Shown here in pieces: positions 43,241 to 55,157 of a DNA stretch of 64,000 nt. A program made the position numbers and the translations under genes. The notes beneath the pieces were generated by a model. That model was not told the DNA's origin. It worked only from the letters and a program-made list of their open reading frames with translations, and made no database searches. This DNA is from Undaria pinnatifida (taxonomy: Eukaryota > Sar > Phaeophyceae > Laminariales > Alariaceae), in the NCBI GenBank assembly GCA_012845835.1, contig JABAKD010000017.1, positions 9,665,942 to 9,729,941 on the forward strand, in the 5' to 3' direction. The first letter of the stretch is position 1, and every line of letters begins with the position of its first letter.

Positions 43241-44205
43241 TCATAACCCGGTTGGGGCTAAAAACTGGCAACGAAAAGTGAAGATTACAGCAGTATCGGT
43301 ATATGGCACGAATCTGACCGGGCTGCTGGAGTAGGGTGTACGCCCGGAGTGCAGCGGAAGGGATTGTGCGATAGGCGCGCAGCATGCTGATAGTACGATA
43401 CTTGCGTTGCTGGAGGCTCTAGCTGGACGCTTATGCTAGGTTGATTGTACCACACTTCTCCATTTTTGTACGTTGCACCAAGGTCCTAAAAGACCTATGA
43501 ACCAACTATTATGACTAAATGTTGAGGCGGTTTGGGGCTGCAGAAAGAAATAACTGGATGAGAAATATGACACCTCAATTTGTATGGACCATTGTTGCTT
43601 GTTTGGATTTGCTTTGCTGTGTTCCCCCGAGGCCAAAACAAATGCTTGCGCGGGTGTGGGTCTCGTTATAACCGAAATCATAGGTACATGTGTAAGTTTC
43701 TCGCCCGACCGCCGAACCCCATACCAAAAACAACACGCCAGGGAAAAGCATGCCAAATCCGGTTTTGGCGCCACACTGTTGGCCGCCACCCCCTTTCACA
43801 TCGCCATAAATCCGTACGTGGAGCGGCGGTAAAAAGTTCATCAAGGGAGTTATGCCTCGGCTGGGCAATTCCGACCTCCCCGTTCATAGCAATCAATCCC
43901 GAAGCTGCCCTCGCCCGCGTCAGCCGCCCCCTCGTCAGTGTGCAGCGCGCACCTTGCATGGATTGTCCCGCCATAGCAGATGAATCTGTCGTTTGCCTCC
44001 ATATTCTCGCCATGCGAGTAACGTGTTTGGAGATACCAAATTTGGTTGTGTAGGAAGACGTATAGTGACAGTATTGAAACCGGTGCGTATCACGACCGAC
44101 GGCCAACTCATTCCACGAAAAAACTAGGTTGGCAATTACAAAAAACGGTGAGTTTTTTTTTTCCAACCAAACTTTTCGTTGTGACCTTCGTCGGGTTCAA
44201 TTGTG

Positions 44206-44573
44206 AAGGAATTAGTGGGGTATTAGTCCGTTTGACCACTTGCAAAAGGTTGACCAATAGCTTACCCAAACTAAGCCTTATAACACTCTCCCCCCCTGAA
44301 ACGGCGGGATAGCAGGTCGGCCGGATATACGGCGGACCTCTGTCAATATCCAAGCCGTTTCATTTCCTGGGGATACCAGGAAGAGTATTTTTCAAGTTCG
44401 CCATGGGAAAATCTGAAAAAGTTTATTATGATGGATGTGGGGATTGAACCCACGACCCAAAAACCCATGGTCTGTCGACGACGCCATTTGTTAAGGAATT
44501 AGTGGGGTATTAGTCCGTTTGACCACTTGCAAAAGGTTAACCAATAGCTTACCCAAACTAAGCCTTATAACAC
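44206..44573. repeat. 81-bp direct repeats around a tRNA-like insert
   Basis: 44206-44286 and 44493-44573 differ at only one base by eye. Between them is a 206-bp insert whose minus strand contains GTGGGTTCAATCCCCAC, a T-arm with a Pol III B-box-like core, near its start. The surrounding sequence (44050-44205 and 44574-44700) resembles the repeats at 52620 and 63492, so the insert split an older element. Confidence 0.75.
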
Positions 44574-44825
44574 AATGGTGTTGTCGTGTGTTTTCCTACC
44601 CAAACCAACCTTTGGTGCCCCGCAAACACCCCATCACCCCACATGACGCCCGCGCGTTAACACGTGGTGGGGCAGACGTGCCAAGCCGGTTCCCATCAAC
44701 ATCCCCCTCTACCTTAGCATCCTTTTAACTCATGTCATGTCTACCATGTCCTGCGCCGTGTTTGCCACCGGAAGGAGGCTCCAGTAGAAAAATGAATTAA
44801 GAGTGGGAAACCAGGTGAAACACAC

Positions 44826-44995
44826 CTTTCTTAATGAAGAAATCCAGTCTGGACCAGTATCCCGACTTCTAAGGGGTGGGCAAGTACTACTACTGGCAGT
44901 ACCATAAGACGTAATTTTCTCGCATTCTTGGGGACTGAGAACGGCGTCGATAGCCGTGGGGTCCAAGGCATCTGACGCGGAGGTTCGACTTGCTC
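44826..44995 (-). CDS. Possible exon of a 2-oxoglutarate dioxygenase-like protein
   Basis: The minus-strand frame between acceptor CGGCAG and donor AAAG/gtgtgt encodes IDAVLSPQECEKITSYGTA. This resembles the entry of prolyl-4-hydroxylase-type 2OG-Fe(II) domains (V-L-S-x-x-E-C-x-x-I). The iron-binding His/Asp motif was not found on either side. It could be a gene relic or one exon of an unresolved gene. Confidence 0.3.
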
Positions 44996-46085
44996 CTGCC
45001 GTTGTTGCCCACGCTAAGCCCAAGGCTCCCCCTTATTTCTGTTGCTTGCTGCGGCTGCTCTTTTCCGGTGTACGAATACAAATGAAGTGCACACGTGCTC
45101 CAGACGCTACGAGCTTCGCACACACTGCTATGTAGCTTTCAAACAGCATCACACCATCAATCAGCAATGGCCATCAGTCAGCAATGACCCGCCATAGTTC
45201 AGCAAGCTCCTATCCGGTGATGTGGGGTTATGCTGGATCTTGGTGCTTCCATCCGCGGTTGGTGCTGTAACGCTTATACTTGTGTGCAACTTGTCGGACC
45301 CGGTGCTGTAACGCTTAGACTAGACTAGACTTTACTTGTATGTAACTCGTCGGACCCGGCGGGCCCGTTGGGATATTATGTGCGCGGGATCTTTTTCACC
45401 TGGCAAGTACGTGTTATGCACTATAGAATTTTTGTGAATATCGTCACGGGTTCTCGTGGAGCATCGCCTTTCCTGTCCGTCCTGCTTCGATAAACACAAG
45501 AAAAGCGGACAAGGCACTCCTTTTATGATATGGACGCATTCTGATGCGCTATATCGTAGAGCCACCCCAGTGAGCTGCTCGTGCACGTGGGCTGGATCCA
45601 TGGGCCACGCCCACAGGCGCGGAAAGGGGGATGCGTTTATGCATCCCAATTTTCATTTCGAGCACACTAAGGCTTACAAAACAGCAGGTTAGTTACTCGC
45701 GTGAGTGACTCTAAGCCACTGCAAATAGCCCCTTAAAGTTCTCTCCTTGGCGCAACCTTCGCCTGTTGGCGTGGGCATGCATGTGTGCTGCCCGAGGCCC
45801 AGGGAGGACATGCGCGAGATATGAACTTTTGATCACTCCCTGTTGTAAAACGCCTGCGATACACGGAAAACCCACTTTTTTTCGTCTCGGCTGCCCAGTG
45901 CCCTACAGCGATCACAGCCCGCACAACTTCGCAAGGGGGTGAGAGGGGGTTTCGACGAGCTAGGGGAAGGAGCCCAACAACTTGCCGCGGCGGATACGCA
46001 GCGCTCTCAGAACACAAGGCATCGCTCGGTTGTGACTGTGCAGTGTCTGAGAGACAGGAGACACGTGTAGGTGCCCAAAACGCTC

Positions 46086-49000
46086 ATGATTCGGGCCGGG
46101 GCAGTGCTGCTGCTTGCGGTGGACCAGAGTTCTGGCTTCGTCGGCACCAGTCGCCGGCACAAGGCCCCGTCGAGCAGGTATGGGTGTGCCTCGCGTTGTG
46201 TCTGCATATGTCCTTGGGCCCGGGTGCATCTGGATTTGATGGCGTTGGCGTTGGTAAGGCAACGGTCGTGGGTTGCTGTTGCTGTTGGGTACTGCTTTGA
46301 TACCTTTGGTATCATATGTTATAAGAGTACAAGCAACAGGGATTGATTAGTATGCAGGCTCCATGTTGACATGTACGGTCTACAGAGGGCGGGACTCGTC
46401 GCCTGCTCCTCCAACGCCTTCCAGCAAGAGGCTTGTCACGCCCAATTGATACGAAGTACCCCGTAGGGATAGATTGTAGTATAGGCACATCATTATTGTG
46501 AGTTGCAGACTGTAGCATTACAGCAGCAGTAGCTTGGACTACCCGCATCAGTTACTTGTTGCCATCGCGGGCGAGCATCTGTCTGCTGCATGCAGTTGCT
46601 GCAAACCAGTTACCCCTGGGTACCTACTACTGCTGTGCCTGATAACGCAACGAGCCTATGATATTCGTATGTGTAGGGACTGATTGACTGGTTGACTCAT
46701 CCTTGAAGCCTCGTATAGCGCTTGCAGCAGCGTCCTATTGGTGCAGCAGTAGTCGTAGTTGTAGACTACCTGGTAGTATGTACCGCAGGAGGATGGCACA
46801 CGGAAACCCACGACCTGCACGCACACCATCATCACGAGAGCAGCGATCGTCTTTTTTCGTTTTTTTTTTACGAGGCAGTAGTACAACATGTTACTCACGT
46901 CACTGATTTTTGTAGAGTTGGTAGAGTTGTATACCCTTCATGGGGAACGACCCCCCGCAATTTTCAATTTTCAGGCACGGGCGTCGTAGCTGCGCTGCAA
47001 CCTGTCAGATAACCCGGGAAGACATTGATAGTTGTAAGGTGGTTTTTGGTTCGATTGCTCGTTTTTCACTACACGTCCGCGGGTCGTCACTCTGATAGCA
47101 CTCCAGACAGCAGGCGCGTTCGTCTGTGCTCACGATTACCGTGCGGTTCGTACGGTGCAGGCAGCCAACCGCTGTAGTTTGTAGCCGCGAGTTGGTTAGT
47201 TGTGGGAACGGGGGAACTCCATGCCGTAGTTGAGTGGATACCCGCGGCCATGTGAGTTCAGTTTGCACATTGGATCATTTCACTTGTGCGCCTTCTTCGT
47301 ATCGTGCGTTTTTAGGCGGGAAAGCATAGTATTCCCCGGACGAATGTGATTTCATTTGGTTTTTCGGATCTTCCTCGGGCTCCAGCACCTTTGGGTGACC
47401 ACGGACTCTAGATGTTTGACACGAGTTAATGTGAGACAGCAACAACAACAACGGGCTGTGCGAGTGTAGGTTGTAGCCTTGGCGGCCTGCACGCACGGAG
47501 CTTAGTTTGCTGCCGCAGTGGGCGAGCATTTGTTGCGTGACCATGCTGCATCGCGAGCCTATGAATGATACCACTATTACTACCATTATACTGCTGTATG
47601 TACTGCTGTTACACATGACAACACTACTGGCAGCGTTTTGTGTGCCTGAGACCTGCACCTACGCAATGCACGCTACAGTTTTACCAGATAAGTGCTCATC
47701 AGTTATCCTACTGGGTACTGAGTATATATTGCCCAGTATGCTGCCATACTACAGCAGTAGGCTGGCCCAGTAAACAATACTCTCAGGTATCATGGAGCCA
47801 GTATTAATTAATACCTGGTAGCTGCTAGTCTGGCAGCAACGGAAGTGCCTTGCGCTGGTTTACTCCTCTATATCTTCTCCAACGTGAGCTCATCACGCTT
47901 GTTCACGATGCTTGATGTAAGCACTGCCTACAGGGGGCCACCATCGCGCTTTTGAGACGTACCTTTACGCTTGCCATCGTATATTTATCAACATCGAAAG
48001 GTTATTGGAAGGATCAGTTCGTACGTACCCTGAGTGTGTTGGACGTCTTACGTTGCAGCGTCGTGTGATTGACAAACGTAGCAGCAACAGCATTAGCAAA
48101 GTTTTTTTAGAAACTTCGGTGTAGTTTGGTAGACAACAGCAACAACGGCAGCAGCAGCAACAGCAGCAACAACAGCAGCAGCAGCAGCACCAACACCATC
48201 AAATTGCTGAATGACCCCCCCCCTCGTCGTCCGCGGTTTCAGGTTGTCGGCCAGATTTCCATCCGATGGGACTATCGGGGCCGGGACGGGACTGTCCCCG
48301 ATGACCATCCATCTCTCTCGTGAGGCCACCGTTAACAGGTAAATGCATTCCGTGTACTACATGTTGTAGTTCTTGGCTATTGGCTCGTCTACAATAGGGC
48401 TATACCCCTTATTGGCCAACTTTTTTTCGACTGATGGGGCTCCTCAGCTAAAACAACTACACACTACAAAACCCGATACTACACATTACAAAACCCGATA
48501 CTGTCGGCACTACAAAACCCGATACTGTCGGTACTACAAAACCCGATAGTGTCGGCATGCCATTTGTAAGTCTTACTGTACTCTCCCTCTGTACCTAATA
48601 GTACCTTAAGTCCGGTGCTCGCTCTCTAACCCTGAGTGACCTATCTGTGTTTTGTGTTGTTTGTTTTCCGTTCCATGATTTTGCGTCGCCGGTTACAACA
48701 GCTTGCGAAGTTTCACGACGACGAACGATGGCTTCTTCCATGGGCTGGCTAGAAAATGTCCCGAGGGATCTGCCAGGCGTTCTGGGAGAGGGGGTGCCGT
48801 CGGGACACGCAAAGGTGTGATGTTTTCCGGTATATAGATCGTTGTTGTATCGTAGTGTTAGTGTTAACTCTGTACCTGGTATAATGATGTTTGTTTTCCA
48901 GTTACGAACATAGTAGATATTGCTGAATGCATTGGGAGGGTGCGATCGGCCCTTCTCGAGGTTTTTCTAAGCGATTGCTAATGCGCTCCTCACCCCCCCC

Positions 49001-51353
49001 CCATCCCCACCCCTTCTTTTCTGCCCGCCCCTCCCCAACTATGCCATACGACTACGGCCATGCACAAACTGAGTGCCCTCACCCCCACCGCTCACCCCGT
49101 CCCCTTCCCCTGTGCCTCAGGGATGGTGACGCAGCTAGGCGGCTGGAGCTACGCTCGCACTGTGTTGTCGAACGTCAACAAGGATAGCGGAGATGGGGGA
49201 TCGGGAGGTGATATGTGGACAACCTTGAAAAGCTTATACAGTAGTACACGACACCCTTTCCTAACGGACAAAAACACAAACATTTTTTTCTTGTAAGCAT
49301 TATTTGTGTGTGTTTGTAAGCAGTTTGTCCCCTGAAACGTGTATTGAGCTATAAAGTGGTTGAGGGCGTGCGTTACCGCCTGGGTTGGTGAATTGGAACT
49401 TGGTGCTATTATTCGTAGCTTGCGCGATTGCGTACTTTTTCGGTGGTTGATGGAGTAGTGTTTCCGACTTGGCCACCCGTTACCAGTACCGTTACTATTG
49501 CCGCTACCGCCATCGTTACCATTTACGGTTACCATCGTCATCATTAACGCTACCGGTACTAATACCGTTATGGCCATCGTTACCGTCATTGTTCCCATTT
49601 ACCGTTACCACCATCGCCATAATTAGCGCTACCGGTACCGTTATCGTTACCGTTACGACTACCGCTACCGCTACCGTTACTGTTACTGTTACGGTCAACA
49701 CCGCCATCGTTGCACTTAACGCCACCGCCACCGGTAACATTACCTCTACCATTACGTCTACCACTACCCCTACCGCTATCGTTGCCGTTACCGCTACCAG
49801 TACTACTACACTTTTCGCCACCGTTACCACTACCGTCACCGTTACCTCTACCGTTACCTCTATCCTTACCGTTGTTGTCAAGGTTACCGCCATCATTACC
49901 GTTACCGTCACCATTACCGTTACCGTCACCTTACCCTTACCTCCGCCCTTGCCTCTTCCCTTGCGACTACCACGTCCTTTTCCGTTATTACTGTTACCAT
50001 TGCCATTAACGTTGCCATAACTCAGCCGACGCCAACGGCAACCAGGCAGGCGCATCAACCCCAGCAGCAAGCCACCACAGTCAACGTCATTCAGGAGGGG
50101 ACGGCAACGGCCACGCAGGTGCCCAGGGGGATAGCTCCAGCGCTAAGAAAGGGGGTTCCAAGAGCGGAGGGGTGAGGTTAGGTGGAGGTGGAGGCGGTGG
50201 AGGAGGGGGGGGAGAAGACGGTGGGGATGATAAGGATGGTGACGGGGAGGACGAGGAGGAGGAGGGGTTCTATGCCGCCGCTGATTCGTGGGACCTCGAT
50301 TCGCACCACTCGGACGAGGGTGTGCTGGGCGGTTTTTCAGAGGAAGAGGTGCGTGAATGCTTGTTGGTGCTTCGAGTGCGTTGTGTTTTTGTCTCCGCAG
50401 CACCCGCTCTTTACGTACGGCTACCCCGCTTTCCAACATTCATCCGCCCTCAAGCATTACCCGCCAACCAACCCCCCCCCTCCCCGTCCTTCGCAAATTC
50501 GCTCGCTCTCCCTTCACATCGACCCGCTGTTCAACATTCGCTTGCCGTTCGAAACTCATCGACCAATGAATAAATAGCATTCCGCCGCCATTGGATAAAT
50601 CACCCGCAAATCGGCGTTCATCCGCTGTTGCGTCACTCACCCGCAAACGAACATTATGCTGCCCATGAACGCTTTCAGAACCGGGTTCACGGTGGTGGGA
50701 ATATCCTCGTACTTCCAATTTGTGTGGAATAGTGATTGCAGTTCTTATCGGGTTGGAGCAAAAATAGTTGAAATTCGTGCGTAATACTTAGTGCAGTTCT
50801 ATACTGGTTGGGGAGCAACTACTCGGAATTTGTGTGGAATATTTGTTGCCGTTTTAGACGGGTTGGGGAAAAATATTTGGAATTGGTGTGGATTGTTTCG
50901 TGCAGTTAAGAAGGGAGAACCCTATCACTGCCGGAGAATTTCCCACGCCAATCCTAGTTATCCCCCCCCTCAAAAAATGTGGGAATACGTAAGGGGATGG
51001 CGTTCATGCCTTCCATTTTCCACCCTCCTTTGGTTATCCACAGGCCTGTCAACATAGTTTTCGAGGTTCACCCGCTGATCAACACTAAGCCGCTATTTAA
51101 GATTCAGGCTCTTTCAACTTTTCGTTCGCCCTTCGTTGTTCGCCCTCCGGTGAACATGTATACCAACTCACACCCGCCATTGAACGTGGACCCGCCCTTA
51201 AAAGTTCACTCCGGCCAAACTTGGACTCGCCCGGAAGTATTCACAGACGAATGGACACGAATTTCACCAGCCGATCAACTTTCTCCAGCCATCATTTTTT
51301 TGCCATCTCATTTATTGTCCTCGCCCTCTTACTCTCGCCCTCCCTCTCAGTAC

Positions 51354-51400
<47 letters not shown>

Positions 51401-51401
51401 C

Positions 51402-51436
<35 letters not shown>

Positions 51437-54400
51437 TAACTCAGATCCGGGGTCATACAGCGGGCCCTCCTCCCGCCTCCCCGCTACGGTATGTGTCTTC
51501 ATTTTTTGTCGCGAGGAGAACCAGGATTTTTTTCCCTCGTCGACTCGCGTCGATTTGTACCTACCCACGCTGCTAGGCGCTCTCAGAAGTTGGTCCTTTT
51601 TTGTGTTTGTTGCATTTTTGCAAATAAGGTCAAAATCTCACCACGGTGGTAATCGAACTCAAGGACCAACGCCAGTGTTAATATGTATTCGAGGGCCATC
51701 ACTAGACCACCAGGGCGACCAATACTGAGTCATAGGTACCGTAATTCAACGTGAAACTCGTCCTTTTTAAGTTCACGCCCTCCAAATTTGACCCTCCCTT
51801 CACTGGTCACCGGCTAATCAGCGCAAGGTTCGATTTGTACTCGCCAATCAACCAAGCCCAGCAATTGATGTTTATTGTTAATGCAGCATTATCCCTTTAG
51901 CGCTGTACCCACGTTTCTTTTGGGCAATTCTACTTCGAATTGGACATGTGGTTGTTTGTTTTGCTCTGAGTTTTATCCTGTGACCCGATATTTGCCCGAT
52001 ATTTGCCTGCAAATGCGGCATTAACCCGGACGTTTACCCCGAAATGGCCGTTATCCCGTGAGTCAACATTAATACACCAATCAACACGATCGGCGTTATC
52101 CCGTATTTCAGCTTTTCCCCGCCAGTCAGGGGGAGTTCGAGGTAGTGCGTGGTGGAGACGTGTGCGCGCGGAGGATTTGGAGTCCTAACGTGGTGCACGC
52201 TACCGCCACCACCGACATCGACTGTCCCAGCAACCAATATTTATATTTACACGTACGGTCGAAGTATCACGCGCACCTTGCAAAGAAGAATCTTGATTAA
52301 TATTTTGATCTCACAGCTGTAGTGTAATTTTCATATTGTCTAGTTTAGTGTTTCCAAATTGAAGATTATCCCGTGATTCAATCCTCCCCAAAATTCGACT
52401 TTTAACTTCAAATACGACATAACCCGCAATTTCGACATTATTTCGCAAAGTTCTACATTTTCCCCCACCGACCAGGAGAAAATCGAGGTAGTGCGCGACG
52501 GAGACGTATGCGAGCGCAAGCCTGTCTAAATAGTGGTGCACGCTACCACCGCTACCGACATGGACTAACAGGGCAATCATTAGCGTGTTTGCGAGGCGTG
52601 TTTGCGAGATGCCAACCATAGGAGTTGGGTAGGAGTTGGGTAAGAAAACTTATTATCCTATTAATAGTATTGAAACGGTCGAACGTCACAATCCATCCAA
52701 GGCTAAGCCAACCCACGAAAAATCAGCGAACAACTAGGTTAGAAATGTGTTTTCCTACCTCTTTTTTTTTTTGTAACCTTTTTTTTTTTCTTCGTGGGTT
52801 GTTTGGCCGTGGGTTACGACGTTCGTCGCTTCCAACACTATTGTTGTAATTTTTCCAACCCAAAGTAAATTTGGCAAGCCCAAACACCGTACAACATCAG
52901 TCATACAGTCATGTTCAATTCCCTGGTATAACGTAATTTAATGTTATCCCGAAAAATCGGCACTGACCCGCAATTTCAACTTTCACCCGTAAAAGACAAA
53001 ATGGACTAAAGAATTCGACATTGACGCCCCTAGTCAAAGCTAATTGGTAAATTCGACAACGTTGGTCCGCAAATTCGACATTAAGCCGCAAATTCGGTGT
53101 CATCCCGCAAATCCCGAAGTCGATGTCAACCCGCATTCGATGCCATCCTCTTATTCCCAAAATCGATGTAATCCCGCAATTCTACATTATCCCGCCAATC
53201 AGGAGGAGTTCGAGGTGGTGTGTGACGGAGACGTATGCGAGCGGAAGCCTGTGGGCCCTAAATTAGTGCACGCTGCCACCACTGCCGACATCGACACCGT
53301 CGGTGCTGGTGCTGATGCTGCTCCTGCTTCTCCTGTTGCTGCCGGAGCTGCTGCTGCTGTTACAGCGGATAATGGGGAGAGCGGCGAGGGAGGAAGCAGC
53401 GACAGCGGCGATTCTATCGCTACCGACAACGCGAGGAAGGATGAGGAGGAGGATGGGTTTCCTGGACTCTCAGACGAGAAGGCGGCGGAGGGGGCGGAGG
53501 ATGGGGGCGGCGTGGTGGCGGAGCAAGAGGAGGATCCTGGCCTTGCTCAATTGGTGAACAGTTAATGAACGTTTTGATTTTAGGTCTTTTTCAGGGTTTT
53601 CCCAACAGCTTGTTTTTTCATACTTGAGAGCATTTATTTAGTAGATACTATTAATAGATACACTTGTTTGACACCCAGTGGGTGATACCTGTTGTGTATT
53701 GTAATGTGGATGCATAAAAACGACAAACTATTTTTGCTCATGCAGTCGTTGCGTCTTGACACCCTGGACGTATGGTGACCTGGCACCGTATACCAGGCAT
53801 ATCATAGCATGCGACACCTTTACCCTGCCGTAGCTCTCTCTGTGTGGTGCCTTTTAATTTTACGTTTGCTGTATAGAATGAAGGTAATGACAAGTGAAAG
53901 TAAACGGAGGGGAACGAAAAGTGACACGAAACGAAACAAAACGTGAAACAACGAGAAACAATACATGATGATGAAACGGTTTCGTCCTTTCGGCCAGCTT
54001 TCTATGAGATAGGAGGCCGGACGGGTCTGCCTAACCCTGAATCCTTGCACTAAACCTCTACACAACAAAAAATAAACGGAAAAAAAACGAAAAGAAACAA
54101 AGCCAACCGAAACGAACGAAACTTGAAACGCATATTGAAATGAAAATTGAAACGAGTAGAAACAAGGAGAAACGGACAGAAACGAAAAGAACCGACACAT
54201 GAAACGGTTTCGTCTTTTCTGCCAGGTTGCTATGGGATGGGAGGCCGACGAGGCTGCGGTAGCGCTTGCGGAAGCGGGAGGGGACGTGGTTACTGCTGCG
54301 GAGGCCCTTGCTGAAAGGGAGGAGGAGGACCTAGAAAGGTAACGCTGGAACCTGTTGTTGTTGTTGTTGTTGCTGTTGTTGTGTAGACAGGTTCCAATAA

Positions 54401-55121
54401 TGCTCGAGTCGAAGAGTACATCCCAGGCAAAATAAAACACAATAATGCACCTAGCTGGAGGTAAACCGCATGCCTTAGACAGGTAATGTGAACTCAGTTT
54501 TTAGTGTAAGTTCGTAATACAGTAGTATGACAGTAGTGTGATACGAAGTATTAATAGTATGATACGAAGCATCAGTAGTATGATGTATCCTGGTGCATAC
54601 TACTGTAGGTATTTTGTACTGGTTCTACTGGTTCTACTGTTTGTACTTTTTGCGCCAGGTACGCGTTATATATGGGAAGATATGCAATAGACACAGCCAT
54701 GTGTTCGTTGTCCCGTTAATGGCTGAGGGCGCCAGCTCTTCGGAGGCGAAGAGATTGAGGGTGTGGACTAGGCTGTAAGCTGTAGGCTGTATGTAAACGA
54801 AGTACTGTGTCGTTTTCGCGTACCGTGGTTTTCTTTTTTTCGATATATTATCACAAATTGAAATACACTCCAGCTGTGAGATCGAAGATTTTGTTGAAAT
54901 TCATCGTTGCAAGCTGTGTGTGATACTCCTACCGCCCGTATTACTGGGTGACGGGTTGTGTGTCCTCATTAAGGATAGAGGTCGGCGACGCCCCTTAGGA
55001 CTACAGTGTAGCTTTGTGCCAGGGTCAACTTCGGGTCAACAGCGAGATATACATGTGGCGATCGTGACGATGACGAAAGCGGTGGTAATGTTGGTGGTGG
55101 TGGTGATGATGATGATTATGG

Positions 55122-55157
<36 letters not shown>

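Larger units (their letters stand above)
42091..46085. other. Intergenic region between PRORP and the PUB-domain gene
   Basis: It contains TACGATAGAGGT-family repeats (42160-42490), a MITE at 43001, a composite repeat at 44050-44700, a possible minus-strand exon at 44826-44995, and two copies of CGGTGCTGTAACGCTTA (about 45260 and 45300). No complete gene is supported. Confidence 0.5.

Noticed and set aside
43575-44166. Several overlapping frames on both strands near 43.6-44.1 kb
   Set aside because: No domain or consistent exon chain was found. Dual-strand openness is probably due to base composition, although a relic gene cannot be excluded.
44430-44495. True tRNA gene
   Set aside because: A T-arm is present, but the acceptor stem does not pair and the anticodon loop is poor. 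It is better explained as a SINE-like head.
49469-50070. Overlapping frames of about 180 codons on both strands
   Set aside because: The TACCGT hexamer array is free of stops in several frames. Only sequence after 50025 is exon.
51630-51722. True tRNA gene
   Set aside because: A- and B-box-like motifs are present, but the anticodon arm does not fold and it is attached to a repeated body with a CTA tail.
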